Assembly: GCA_009731375.1 (NCBI GenBank)
Contig: BJOX01000107.1
Coordinates: 1-64,000 of the forward strand
Length of the DNA: 64,000 nucleotides
Reading direction: 5' to 3'
From: Paulinella micropora
Lineage: Eukaryota > Cercozoa > Imbricatea > Euglyphida
Shown here: positions 25,739 through 35,287 of the stretch, one piece after another
How positions within the stretch are numbered: the first letter of the stretch is position 1
How the letters are laid out: every line of letters starts with the position of its first letter
Notes under the pieces: model-generated
What the model was told of the DNA's origin: nothing
The model's input: only the letters and a program-made list of their open reading frames with translations
The model's database searches: none
Program-made: the position numbers and the translations under genes

Positions 25739-25845
25739 GTACATACATACATACATACATATGTACATACATACCGCGCACGTACGGTAACAAACAACTC
25801 AAACTCAAAACAGAAAGAACATAAGATGCACAAGTGAAGGTCCAT
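17089..25845 (-). CDS. Micro-exon gene with microsatellite introns; function unknown
   Basis: Minus-strand exons deduced by eye, each with GT and AG borders: 25775-25845 (ATG at 25845), 25014-25102, 24412-24480, 23633-23694, 22915-22939, 22678-22745 (or ending at 22682), 21672-21719, 18693-18739, 18360-18405, 17899-17961 and 17089-17196 (TAA at 17089-17091). Phases join at every junction, giving 231 residues. Exon peptides include [98 protein letters not shown] and [18 protein letters not shown]. Mixed helical composition; a hydrophobic N-terminus is possible. No family is recognised. Donors are largely GTATGT drawn from (GTAT)n tracts; acceptors include ctatctag, catacatacag and ctctctcag. 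The first exon and the choice at 22678 are the weakest points. It could also be a decayed gene. Confidence 0.6.
17205..17732. repeat. (GTAG)n/(GATA)n then (GA)n microsatellite in an intron
   Basis: Tetramer repeats followed by a GAGA tract that runs into the 144-N gap (17733-17876). All lie between two exons of the micro-exon gene. Confidence 0.95.
18108..18152 (-). pseudogene. Truncated upstream copy of the GPKVADA exon
   Basis: It reads AAG then [11 protein letters not shown], matching the start of the exon at 17899-17961 ([11 protein letters not shown]) including its AG acceptor. It then falls into a GAT/GTT trinucleotide repeat. It contains only the 5' portion of the exon and lies upstream of the full exon. 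Confidence 0.6.
18190..18692. repeat. (GATA)n, (GTAG)n and (CATA)n microsatellites
   Basis: Long tetramer tracts on both sides of the 18360-18405 exon. All long open frames here are repeat translations (Tyr-Leu-Ser-Ile or Met-Tyr-Val-Cys). Confidence 0.95.
18741..19340. repeat. (GATA)n and (TATG)n tracts with two truncated exon copies
   Basis: Embedded in the repeats at about 18815-18855 and 18929-18951 are copies of the 5' part of the 18693-18739 exon (minus strand, GTCATGCGCAGCTG...), each preceded by an AG. They lie upstream of the full exon in minus sense. Confidence 0.85.
19341..20198. repeat. Graded pentanucleotide repeat (ATACA)n to (CGATG)n to (CGATA)n
   Basis: Five-base repeats change along the tract: ATACA/ACAAT, then a CpG-rich block with CGCGA, CGATG and CGAGATG (about 19795-19975), then CGACA, then CGATA, finally meeting (TATC)n. 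The open frames spanning it, up to 563 codons, are repeat artefacts. Confidence 0.95.
20199..20455. repeat. (TATC)n microsatellite
   Basis: Nearly pure TATC tetramers. Followed at 20456-20512 by a truncated minus-strand copy of the 21672-21719 exon (KHRE...TFTDA in the minus frame). Confidence 0.95.
20600..21027 (+). repeat. Left arm of a large inverted repeat
   Basis: About 428 bases, nearly identical in reverse complement to 21781-22204. Differences seen are a few substitutions and small indels (for example GTGTGCTGGG against GTAGGCTGGG, and GACATTAGTCG against GTTATTCG). It contains no clear coding frame and is bordered by TATC repeats. Its nature is unknown; it may be a dispersed element inserted twice in opposite orientation. 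Confidence 0.9.
21028..21780. repeat. Spacer of the inverted repeat: (TATC)n/(GATA)n around one exon
   Basis: Mostly TATC, TACC and GATA tetramers, with a 70-base unique island at about 21231-21300 and the 48-base exon at 21672-21719. Confidence 0.9.
21781..22204 (-). repeat. Right arm of the large inverted repeat
   Basis: Reverse complement of 20600-21027 over its full length. Both outer edges of the pair adjoin TATC/GATA tracts. Confidence 0.9.
22205..22680. repeat. (GATA)n and (CATA)n microsatellites
   Basis: Tetramer tracts interrupted only by a short island at about 22383-22405, which on the minus strand reads a pyrimidine tract plus CAG acceptor and a few possible codons. It might be an additional small exon. 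Confidence 0.9.
22746..25013. repeat. (CATA)n/(TATG)n/(AAAT)n tracts with repeated exon-edge fragments
   Basis: Tetramer repeats fill the introns. Embedded truncated exon copies (minus sense) are: 5' edge of the 22678-22745 exon at 22807-22832; 3' edges of the 23633-23694 exon at 23012-23041, 23224-23271 and 23493-23541; 3' edges of the 24412-24480 exon at 23939-23970, 24001-24032, 24072-24100, 24138-24169 and 24262-24292; and its 5' side at 24599-24641. Confidence 0.85.
25103..25774. repeat. (TATG)n/(CATA)n intron with three copies of an exon 5' edge
   Basis: At 25251-25298 and 25359-25406, and as a remnant at 25450-25461, the start of the 25014-25102 exon is repeated together with its branch-point-like ACTAAC and AG acceptor (minus strand). 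Tetramer repeats lie between the copies. Confidence 0.85.
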
Positions 25846-25859
25846 GCAGTCCAATTTAA

Positions 25860-25867
25860 TGACGTCA
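25860..25867. promoter_or_regulatory. TGACGTCA palindrome (CRE/bZIP-like site)
   Basis: A perfect CRE consensus 15 bases upstream of the proposed ATG of the micro-exon gene. Known bZIP factors bind this octamer. Function here is inferred from position only. Confidence 0.3.
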
Positions 25868-26643
25868 TCCAGCAATCAGAATCACTTTGTATCCAATACT
25901 TTGCATGTCTGAGACCTGGGTGTATAGCACCCCAAAAACAGCGGGCCCGGTATTTTTGTGGAGAAACGGATGCGGGGTTGTGCAATCAGATTCATCGGCC
26001 TATGGACTCGGGGTCTCCTGGCGAGTGGCCTTGCTGCTTGCATCGTTCCTGATTCCACGGTGGCACGGTTCTGCAATGTGCGGTGATTTTTGTGTACGCA
26101 AAAGAAGATGTCTGCAAAAATACGCAATTAGCACTGACAACCAATAGATTTCTTCAAGATGCAAAGTCTGTGTCTTCCTCCTTAAAGACGTCTCAACATA
26201 CAACGACAACTTTAATAGGGAAAAGGCGCCAACATACGCGCCACGTAACTTGACTGGCCGGATCATAAGTAATGGCTCTAACGACACCGTTACTCCGATA
26301 CGGCCGGTCCGTACCTATTAATTAATTATTTGTTCCAACAAAAAATTAAAAAAAAAAATTGAATTTCTAGCTGTTACAATTGTTTTTTTGACCGTTAGCA
26401 ATATATCTTGTTATAACTTGTGACATGGTAACTTATGATAAGTGTTTATGGCTCAGGCCTTGCCTGAGCGCCGCGGAGGCTTGGTCACAAGCCTGAGTTT
26501 TTCTTTTTTTTATGTTATTTTACAGCAAAATCAATGCGATTATATTTGATTAATCGAATTCTAATGATATCACTTCACAATTTCAAATTTAAATTCAAAT
26601 GTGACTTGAAAATTTTCAAGTAACTTGATCATTGGCGGGTGGA
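25868..26643. other. Non-coding interval with tandem hairpins
   Basis: No gene is supported. At 26451-26469 an 8-bp stem with CTT loop (GCTCAGGC/GCCTGAGC), and at 26477-26494 a 7-bp stem with GTCA loop (AGGCTTG/CAAGCCT), are followed by T runs at 26498 onward. GCCTGAG occurs twice (26462 and 26491), so the first left arm could pair with either. Confidence 0.5.
26637..26642 (+). other. Target-site duplication, left copy (copia A)
   Basis: GGGTGG lies one base before the 5' LTR and recurs directly after the 3' LTR at 35266-35271. Confidence 0.6.
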
Positions 26644-26955
26644 GTTGGTAGGACAACTACGTTTTACTTTTAGTGATTACTTTGTGACTGGCAGTATAGT
26701 TCTAGTCAATAATTGTAACGGATGTAACGGTCCATATTGGCATTCAGGATTAGACACTAATCATTGTGTAATATTAATTACAGTCGTGCGTACTTTATTT
26801 CAGTTTCATTATTGGATTACCTTTGAGTTTGTCAGTTCTGCTATCTACGTGCGGATTAAAGGTGTCGATTGGTATCGTGGCTTCTAACGGAGTCTCTCAG
26901 CAAACCGGCGTCTAAGGTATTGGGTCCGTGAGTGACCGGGTATTACCTAATCAAC
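26644..26955 (+). repeat. 5' LTR of copia element A
   Basis: 312 bases matching 34947-35265, with short indels (the 3' copy has an extra AAGTAGATGATTTATCC-like insert). The shared ends are GTTGG...ATCAAC, so GTTG/CAAC form short terminal inverted repeats. The divergence between LTRs indicates an old insertion. Confidence 0.93.
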
Positions 26956-26973
26956 TGTTATGAGCCGCTGGGG
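26956..26973 (+). promoter_or_regulatory. Primer-binding site, half-tRNA(Met) type
   Basis: TGTTATGAGCCGC directly after the 5' LTR is complementary to a CAU anticodon-loop sequence (GGCTCATAAC), not to a tRNA 3' end. Drosophila copia is known to prime from a tRNA-iMet fragment cut in the anticodon loop. A similar motif is found in copia B. Confidence 0.5.
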
Positions 26974-28239
26974 AAACGAATTTTGGTACCATGCGATCAG
27001 CATGAGACAATTGATGTCTCACACACCGTTGTTTAGCGGGAATAAAAAAGATTTACAGAGTTGCTATTACCAGATAGAGGAGTATGCCTACGGGATTAGC
27101 ACAACACTCGGGGATATGTTTCATGGTGTTTGGCTACCTCATTGTCTCTGTTGTCGTGTTTGTTGTGTTTCTGTTTCATCTTCTTCGTCTGATCCTTCCG
27201 GTGTGTCCACCTCGTGTGGTTCTCTCGGTTCTTCCATTTCTTCTGCTTTTCTCATCCTGCCTCTATCAAAACCATACTTTGTTTTTGCCGCTTTATGGTC
27301 TTGGAAAGCATCACCAGAAGACACAGACAGAGAAACCTGCCAACTGGAAAGACCTCTCAAAGGAAGAGAAGAAAGCTTGGGAGGATAGGGCGAACAGAAA
27401 AAAGAAAAGAGCGATGACAAGAACCAACAAGGATGTGTACTTGCTGAGAAAGAAGAAATACAGAGAAGAACAGCAGTATCTGCACCGCTGCAGAATGTTC
27501 CAACTTCTCGTAACAACAGCATTCTCGGAATCTAAGGTGATTCAATTTCTTCGCAGTAAAAACGTTCATTGCCCGTTTGAGAAAGTCTGCATTGTCAAAG
27601 CAAAATACGGTTATCTAAGTGGTGCGGCGAGATACATAGAGGAGAAAGCATTTAAAGAGATGAGACCGAGACCGACAGAGGATATGGATGAGTATCTAAC
27701 ACAACATCTACTGCAGAAGAACTGGCTAGAAGCCCTGAGAGGGAAGCCCTTTGAGCCAGAGGAAGCAGTAAATGGGTTGTTAGAGAAGCTAGCAGAGCAT
27801 GAGGCCTATGGGCCCGCATACCTCAGCGAGCAGGCCAACACATGATGATATGGTAGAGTCGGCAAGAGAAATTTACGTGTTGTGGGAAGCGAAGCAGAAG
27901 AGACTGGGAAAGGAACGTAGGAAGGAGAAAGAGAGGAAGAGAGAGGGTAAGGGAGCGAATCTATTGTTTGTAGAAGGAGAGGGAGGAGAGAAAGGAGAAA
28001 AGAGAGAGAAGAACAAGAAATTGACTAAGAACGGGAAGGGCAAGGGCAACAAGAATGGAAGTGATAGTTCAGAGCAGAAATGGTGGCTGACTGCGACATG
28101 CTATAACTGCTATCAGACTGGACACACAAAGCGTTTTTGCTCCAAACAAAAGTCAGGCCCCAAACGAACTAGTCCAAAGTCAGCTCACTCTGACTCCACA
28201 AAGGGGAAAAAAGCAAAGAGACAAGAGTGGCAAGTTTAG
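26960..28239 (+). pseudogene. Copia A gag with zinc knuckle
   Basis: Three overlapping plus frames (26960-27388, 27084-27845, 27799-28239). The first opens with a gag-like stretch (SHTPLFSGNKKDLQSCYYQ). The second contains WKDLSKEEKKAWEDRANRKK, resembling the second half of an HMG box, and a helical domain. The third is Lys/Glu-rich and ends in the knuckle CYNCYQTGHTKRFC (C-x2-C-x4-H-x4-C) near 28100. Gag packages the element RNA. Frame overlaps imply at least two indels. Confidence 0.75.
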
Positions 28240-28267
28240 AAAGAAAGGAGCCAAAGGAGTCACTCTT

Positions 28268-28478
28268 ATGAGGGGAGAAGTAGGAGAGGAGGGTGAGGAG
28301 GAAGAGGGAGATAAGTCGGAAAGGGAAGACAGCTCAGAAGAAAAAGAGTATGGGCTAGTCATGATGGAGGGTGCAGAAGAAGCAATGGAGGGAAACATAG
28401 AAAGTGGGGAAAGCATTATTGCTCGTGAAGCAGAGCAAGAGGGCGAGGAGGATAGTGAGCCTCCAAAGGAGCAAAGTN
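28268..28478 (+). pseudogene. Acidic gag/pol linker running into the 837-N gap
   Basis: An open frame rich in Glu, Gly and Ser that continues into N positions 28479-29315. Only about 70 codons are readable and no motif is visible. Confidence 0.4.
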
Positions 28479-29524
28479 NNNNNNNNNNNNNNNNNNNNNN
28501 NNNNNNNNNNNNNNNNNNNNNNNNNNNNNNNNNNNNNNNNNNNNNNNNNNNNNNNNNNNNNNNNNNNNNNNNNNNNNNNNNNNNNNNNNNNNNNNNNNNN
28601 NNNNNNNNNNNNNNNNNNNNNNNNNNNNNNNNNNNNNNNNNNNNNNNNNNNNNNNNNNNNNNNNNNNNNNNNNNNNNNNNNNNNNNNNNNNNNNNNNNNN
28701 NNNNNNNNNNNNNNNNNNNNNNNNNNNNNNNNNNNNNNNNNNNNNNNNNNNNNNNNNNNNNNNNNNNNNNNNNNNNNNNNNNNNNNNNNNNNNNNNNNNN
28801 NNNNNNNNNNNNNNNNNNNNNNNNNNNNNNNNNNNNNNNNNNNNNNNNNNNNNNNNNNNNNNNNNNNNNNNNNNNNNNNNNNNNNNNNNNNNNNNNNNNN
28901 NNNNNNNNNNNNNNNNNNNNNNNNNNNNNNNNNNNNNNNNNNNNNNNNNNNNNNNNNNNNNNNNNNNNNNNNNNNNNNNNNNNNNNNNNNNNNNNNNNNN
29001 NNNNNNNNNNNNNNNNNNNNNNNNNNNNNNNNNNNNNNNNNNNNNNNNNNNNNNNNNNNNNNNNNNNNNNNNNNNNNNNNNNNNNNNNNNNNNNNNNNNN
29101 NNNNNNNNNNNNNNNNNNNNNNNNNNNNNNNNNNNNNNNNNNNNNNNNNNNNNNNNNNNNNNNNNNNNNNNNNNNNNNNNNNNNNNNNNNNNNNNNNNNN
29201 NNNNNNNNNNNNNNNNNNNNNNNNNNNNNNNNNNNNNNNNNNNNNNNNNNNNNNNNNNNNNNNNNNNNNNNNNNNNNNNNNNNNNNNNNNNNNNNNNNNN
29301 NNNNNNNNNNNNNNNATGCCAGGAAAGGAGGCACGGACCGGCGGGACCAGAGCTGAAAGAGAGACTGCTTGCATTGAGCCTGTGGAGCGTGTAGGAGGGA
29401 CAAGTGAGGGAAAGTCTTGGCCCCCATCGCTACTACCACAAGGTCCGTCTCCTTTGGATAGAGTAGGGACAGTGTAGAGTCATAGACAGAGCAGACAAGC
29501 GAGACACACACAAACGAAACACCT

Positions 29525-30088
29525 GTGGGGAAGAGCAGTAAAAGAGACACAGAACACGGAAAGCTAATAAGCTTTGAAGACTTTAAGAGAATAAGTGAAC
29601 AGCTGAACAACCTGTATATTTTGGACGATGAAACGGGAGATGTCGTAATGATGACAAAGAAGGAAGGAGAGACAGTAGCCGAGGCAGATGGACTGTTGAA
29701 AGATGTGTTTTGGGCTGTGAACGAGGTATTTCTAAAGCACGCAGCAGGCACACCACAAATCACAAGAGAGACAGTCATAGAGAAGCGAGCAGCTAAAACC
29801 ACTCAGAGTGTGAAAGCTAAGGAAAGAGCTAAGTGGGAGTGTGAGTTCAGACACAGTGAAGGACATCCAAGGCCTGAGAAGACGGAAATAGCTAGGTTGC
29901 TATATGCGTTAACGAAGGGAGCAGAAAAGATAGTAGACCCGGACTGCAAAGAAAACGAGTTTTACACAGAGCTGTTAGGAATAATAGATTATGGAATACT
30001 CGACTTAGCTAAGAACCACGACAATCAATTCGCTCTTTTCATCGTGCGATCGATGCCCCACTTTATGTCAAGATTTGGCATGAGGTAG
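29525..30088 (+). pseudogene. Copia A polyprotein segment upstream of protease
   Basis: 187 codons of charged, helical composition (TEHGKLISFEDFKRISEQLN and following) just after the gap. It lies between knuckle and protease. No domain is recognised. Confidence 0.5.
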
Positions 30089-30117
30089 AAGCGAGAGGGG
30101 TTACACTGAACACACTT

Positions 30118-30925
30118 TTGCGGAAGTTACACTCAGGAGATGCATACAAGTCCTTCAGTCCAGAACAGGCAGCAGTGAGAAAAAGGGAGTTTGACAGGAA
30201 GAGATGGGAGATAGACGGACACTCAGATATGGAGGAGGATGATGAGGAGTTTGACCCGGAAAACCTAGAACACTCCAGAACCTCCGAGGAGATGAGGTCG
30301 GGAATTCCCATAAGCTTTAAATCGTATTGCGAGGCACGAGAAGAGCTTGATTGGATGTACGAGGAGAGATTTGAGAGAGAAAGAAAGAACAAAGCCCAAA
30401 AGAAAGAGAGTGAGGAGGAAGAAGAGGAAGATCACAATCTCATGGTAGACGATAGCGAGACGGTAGGACGCAAGAAAAAGATGATAGTTCAAGACAGCGG
30501 ATCGTCCAGGGATATAGCATGCACACCGCACATCTTACACAACGTCCGAGAGATTGAACCCGTTAGCTTAGTCACCGGAAACGGAGAGAGTGTGGTGCGA
30601 AACATGGGAGAAGCGAGGTTGACAAGAATAGATGGATCGGGAAAGCCAGTTTTGGTAAAGAAATATGTTGTTAGACAACAGGGTGCCAGTCAATATTATG
30701 TCTACTGGAAACATGGACCACAACCACCACAGATCTATCATTCACCAAAATGGGCAACTACTAATCCTAAAGCACCCCATAAGAATTAAGGAGAGTGACG
30801 TGATCGTGAGGGGGAGACTTACGCCTGGCATGCTCTATCGCTGGGACAATGAAAAAGACAAGCCACTCAACATAAACGAGCGTTACAACCCCAAAGTGAA
30901 AGAGAAGAAGAAGAAGACGGGGTAA
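30118..30925 (+). pseudogene. Copia A protease and pre-integrase linker
   Basis: VQDSGSSRDIACTPHILHN carries the Asp-Ser-Gly active site of copia proteases. It is followed by SLVTGNGESVV and, after a frameshift near 30700, by LLILKHPIRIKESDVIVRGR, which matches copia B (VVLKSPIRIEEDQIVVRGR). The frame then stops at 30925. The family role is polyprotein processing. Confidence 0.75.
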
Positions 30926-30999
30926 GCGGGGCGGGAATCCCCAAAGAGAGAGAAAATGAGAGCAAGCAAGCGAGAGTAAGTGAGAACGAGGAAGCTAGA

Positions 31000-32214
31000 G
31001 GCAGCGTTTTATACGCTATGTATCCTGAGAAAGGTAAGAAGGGTAAGCCCGTGGACATTTACGTCATACATCAGTGTAGTAGGCATAAGCTTTACCGAAG
31101 ACCTATGCATTAGGCAAGGCAATTGGTAGAAAATTGACAGGAAGCGAGGATAGTGTTAGATTTTGTGAAGCCTGTATGATGGGGAAAGCTAAAAGTGTTA
31201 CCCAGATTTAAGGTTAATAGAATTAGGAGAGCGAGTTACCCTTGTGAGATTTTGCATATAGATACTTCCGGACCTTGGGTGGTAATGTCAATTCACGGTA
31301 AGTACTATAAGCTTTGCGTTACAGACGATTACTCGGGGTACATCCAAGATTATTATTTACGTTACAAGAACGAGTTTGTAGACTGTTTGAAGCAAGCGGT
31401 AGCATGGTTTGAAAGGCAGACAGGGAAGAAAGTCAGACAGATCATTTGCGACACTGAGTTCGATGTCCCAACTGAGATTATAGAGTGGAAACCCCTACAA
31501 TTCATTTGGAAGACTAGTGCTCCAGGTGATAAAGATGGCAATCCCATAGCTGAGAAGGTAAATGACATCACATCCGGACCAGCCCGGGCCATGCGATATG
31601 AGGCTAATTTACCACCCCAGTTTTGGGCGGAAATGGAACACACAGCCACAACCTTGCACAACATTCTACCAGCCACGACAGGGCCTAGGAAAGGAACCTC
31701 ACCTTTTGAGCAATGTCTGGGCTACAAGCCAGCTATCCGACAACTTAAGCCTATAGGATGTTTAGGTGTAATGTACATAGGAAAGCAGGTAGGCAAAGGC
31801 AACTATAGGGGAAAGCGTGTAATGTTACTTGGATACGATGTATTTAAGGAACTATACCGAGTTTGGGATGGTCGAAAGGTCATCACAAATGTGCGTAATG
31901 TACGCTTTAACCACAATGTAGTTGGCAAGGATGCTCACCCACCCAGAGAAGTTAGATGGGACGACGAGGAATCTGAGGAGAGTAATGACACCGTCCAGCT
32001 AGAACAGCCGTTAGACGAACCCGAACATAAAGATGAAGGGGAGTTAGACAAACATGAGGAGTTACAGGAAGAAAAAGACATGCACCGTCCAGATTCCGGT
32101 CTCCCATCAGAGTCGAAGGTAGAACTAGCTGACGACAAGGATGATGGGGTAACACCCGTCACATCTTTAGAGGCGCAAAGCCCCGAAGCAGACCACCTAG
32201 TAGGAGGTACGTAG
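31000..32214 (+). pseudogene. Copia A integrase
   Basis: The zinc-finger remnants lie in two frames: VIHQCSRHK about 31050 and FCEACMMGKAKS about 31165. The main frame (31195-32214) has the catalytic Asp in HIDTSGPW, the second Asp in IICDTEFD and the Glu in NPIAEKVND. GPARAMRYEANLPPQFWAE and the LLGYD...VRNVRFN block typical of copia integrase C-termini follow. Three stops (TAG and two TGA) lie in the finger region. Confidence 0.85.
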
Positions 32215-32363
32215 AGGGAGACGCGCCCACAAAGGGCCTCACTTGGGAACAAAGTGACAAAGTCACAGCAGCTAACATAGTGAGAGGGAAACAAGAAGCT
32301 AAGGTTAGGACACCAGTTACACAACCACCTCCGGAAAAGAAGGCAGCAGTTTAAGCAGCTACA

Positions 32364-33895
32364 TTGACAGGAGAGAGAGTTAGTGTTCCGGGAGTAGCTT
32401 TCGGAGAAGAATGGGCAAAGGAAGAATATGGAGACAACTGGCAATCAGTTAAGAGAGAAGGAAAAGTCTTAGAACCATGCGAGAAGGGAGATAGACTTAA
32501 AGTCCGTAAGATGCCTAAGCCCAGTCACTTCGTAGTCTTTGACGACGGTCAAGTAGAAAAGATGTTAGATAGGGAAATTAGAAAGTATCGGATAGATAGG
32601 ATAAGACCCGTCGGAGAACTAGAGCATCCCGAGATGTCCGCAGAAAGTATCGTAGAGGATCAAACCACTGCGTTACTGTACCTGACATTGAAGGTACCAA
32701 AGGCAATCGTTGATGAGGGATTAACTGTGAAGGAGTTGAAAGCAGGAATGGATAAAGAGATTGAAGCTCTAAAGTCTTTTAGCACTTACACGTGGGTAAG
32801 CCCTAAGGAAGCGAAAGAAAAGGAGTAAAAGTAGTGAGACTAACATGGGTACATAAAGTCAAACTAGACGAACAGGGACGTAAGTTCATAAAGTCAAGGT
32901 TAGCTTTGCGGGGAGATATGCTAGAGCCAGGAGTTAGCTATAACCCAGATCAATTATTCATGCCCTGCACCGCGCATCGCTCATTACTCTTTTTGTCTAA
33001 GCTTGCATCATGACATGGACATAAGCTATACGGTATAGACTTCAAAAATGCTTATCTAAATGCACGAATGCATGATCCTGTTTATGCTTATGCACCCGAT
33101 GGGATAGACAGTGAAGAGCATGAAGGCATGCTATGGAGAGTAGATGGAGCTCTGTATGGCGCGCCGCAAGCTGGTAGGAGATGGTATGAGATCTTAGCCC
33201 CTAAGTTAGAGGAATTAGGATTCAGGTTACTAGACTCAGATTTGTGTATGTTCGTTGAAAAAGATAAGCAGATAAGAGATGCTATCATTGGTATTTTCCA
33301 TGTAGATGATCTTATTTTCTCAGCTCCTAACGAACAAGCGTATGACCGTTTCGCTAGCAAACTAGAAAAGTTTTATCCTCTTAAGCGTTTGGGAGTGGCT
33401 AAAGAGTTCAAAGGGATAGAGATAGTTCAGGAAGGAGGACGCATTTTATTGCATCAGAAGAAGTATCAGAAACAGATTTTAAAGGATGTAGTATATGCCG
33501 ATGTTAGACCAGTAAGCACTCCTAGTGCAGAACATGAGCCCGAACCTATGGGAGAAACAAGCGCTCTTAGAAAGCATTCAATTCCTAGTTTGGTAGGTAA
33601 ACTTTTGTTTCTAACTAAAATGACACGTCCAGATGCTGATCAAGCACTGAATGCAGCTAGCGTGATGCAAACAGTAAATCCAGGACTTGCTTATGCTTTA
33701 CTAGGTAGGATCTTCAGATATCTGAAAAGTTCGTATCGCGGTATTGCATTTCACGGGCCTAAATCGTCACAAGAAGGAAGGACGTACCCCAAGATTACTT
33801 TATGGCCAGATGCTTCGCATAAGGTCTGTAAGAAAACCGGAAAGTCACGTACAGATTATGTAGTGCTTTGGGGTGGAGACCCGGTAGCTTGGTAA
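32364..33895 (+). pseudogene. Copia A reverse transcriptase
   Basis: The frame 32364-32828 ends in YTWVSPKEAK. RT then continues in another frame from about 32835 (RLTWVHKVKLDEQGRKF, SRLALRGDML) with an in-frame TGA near 33011, into 33068-33895. There ALYGAPQAGRRWYE and the catalytic FHVDDLIF occur. The VDD core is intact, with His replacing the usual Tyr before it. The frame runs into RNase H (PDASHKVCKKTGK) and ends at a TAA within W-x-SKRQ. Confidence 0.87.
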
Positions 33896-34264
33896 TCGAA
33901 ACGACAGACTAGAATTGCACTAAGTTCTAATGACGCGGAAATTTTCGCAGCAGCAGAGTGCATACCGGAAGGATTGGCTATCAGACATATCACGGAAGAG
34001 TTAGGTATAGCACAGAAAGGGCCGATAGAGCTTTACGAAGATAATACACAGACTATCTTAGCAGCAGAGAGGGGAATGTCAGGACCACGTACTAAACACT
34101 TACCCTTAGAACTGCATTTCATTCATCATGCACAGAGAGACGATGAGATTAAGTTTGTAAAGGTAGGAACTAAGAAACAAATAGCAGACGTATTAAGCAA
34201 ACATGTTCCTAAGGACCAATTTGAATATCTCGTTAGTAAATTTATGGTAACACTTGATCCATAA
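33896..34264 (+). pseudogene. Copia A RNase H C-terminal part
   Basis: In the same frame after the TAA: SKRQTRIALSSNDAEIFAAA, then ELYEDNTQTILAA, SGPRTKHLPLELHFI and KKQIADVLSKHVPKDQFEYL, all standard copia RNase H landmarks. It ends at a proper TAA. Confidence 0.88.
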
Positions 34265-34946
34265 TTTTACATCTCAAGTCTGCAAACTCACGCAAAATAC
34301 GCAAATTTACGCAAAGTCAACTAATGTTGTTGTTTTGTGAGTCTTCTCTCTTTGAAGTGTGCAGGCAGTGTTTTGCGCAGGTAGTTGAGCGGCATCTTTT
34401 GGCGTTGTCCCCGTTGAAGTAGAAGTCGAGCGCGAGAACGAAGCACGTGGATCATCCACCATCGGTCGTTAATCGCGGCAAGAGCGGAAGAAGGGCATCG
34501 GCCGACAGAGCGAAATTCGGCGGAAGTAGTTTTGTATTGGCGGAATGGCAAGATTAACTAATTATATTGGACTCATGGAGTCAATAATGTAATTCAGTTT
34601 ACGTACTAATGTGGTCATACTGTAAGGACCTACTGCTATTGTTTTAATCGTATCGAATTATTATTTCAGGTTGTCAAACCGTGACTGTCATTTCAGTTTT
34701 TCAACCTGATATAGAGGCCATTACGAGATGCCATTGCGGCAATGAAGCGAAGGCGGGCGGACTAGAACAGGATTGGCAATTTTTCAGTTTTGAGACTTAA
34801 CTATTATTTGAGGTTGTCAAACTGTAATTGTTGTTTCAGTTTTTCAACCTGAAATAAGGGCCATTATCGCAATATGCAATAGTTATTAATTGTAAATGTA
34901 TTGATTACTTATAACTTGCATTATAGACATAGAACTAAGGGGGAGC
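34265..34946 (+). other. Copia A 3' untranslated region, hairpin repeats and polypurine tract
   Basis: Two 65-70 base repeats (about 34658-34728 and 34800-34868), each with CAGGTTG or GAGGTTG facing CAACCTG, precede the polypurine tract AAGGGGGAG at 34938-34945. No gene is supported. Confidence 0.6.
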
Positions 34947-35265
34947 GTTGGTAGGACAACTACGTTTTACTTTTAGTGATTACTTTGTAACTGGTAAGTA
35001 GATGATTTATCCGTATAGTTCTAGTCAATAATTGGAAAGGACGTAACGGTCCATATTGGCATTCAGGATTGGACACTAATCATTGTGTAATAATTACAGT
35101 CGTGCGGACTTTATTTCAGTTTCATTATTACTTTGAGTTTGTCAGTTCTGCTATCTACGTGCGGATTAAAAGTGTCGATTGGTATCGTGGCTTCTAACGG
35201 AGTCTCTCAGCAAACCGGCGTCTAAGGTATTAGGTCCGTGAGTGACCGGGTATTACCTAATCAAC
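34947..35265 (+). repeat. 3' LTR of copia element A
   Basis: 319 bases homologous to 26644-26955, directly after the polypurine tract and followed by the GGGTGG target duplication (35266-35271). Confidence 0.93.
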
Positions 35266-35287
35266 GGGTGGCAGCCTACGCCGCCGG

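Larger units (their letters stand above)
26644..35265 (+). mobile_element. Ty1/copia LTR retrotransposon A, degenerate
   Basis: 8.6 kb with paired LTRs, a GGGTGG target duplication, a primer-binding site, a polypurine tract and the order gag-PR-IN-RT-RH, which defines Ty1/copia. Stops of all three kinds and several frameshifts interrupt the coding region, and an 837-N gap (28479-29315) removes part of the gag/pol junction. The copy cannot make intact proteins as sequenced. Confidence 0.95.

Noticed and set aside
30925-33897. Stop-codon reassignment (TAA as sense), suggested by TAA inside conserved copia motifs
   Set aside because: TAG and TGA also interrupt the same elements along with frameshifts, and the ATP synthase gene needs no reassigned codon; decay is simpler.
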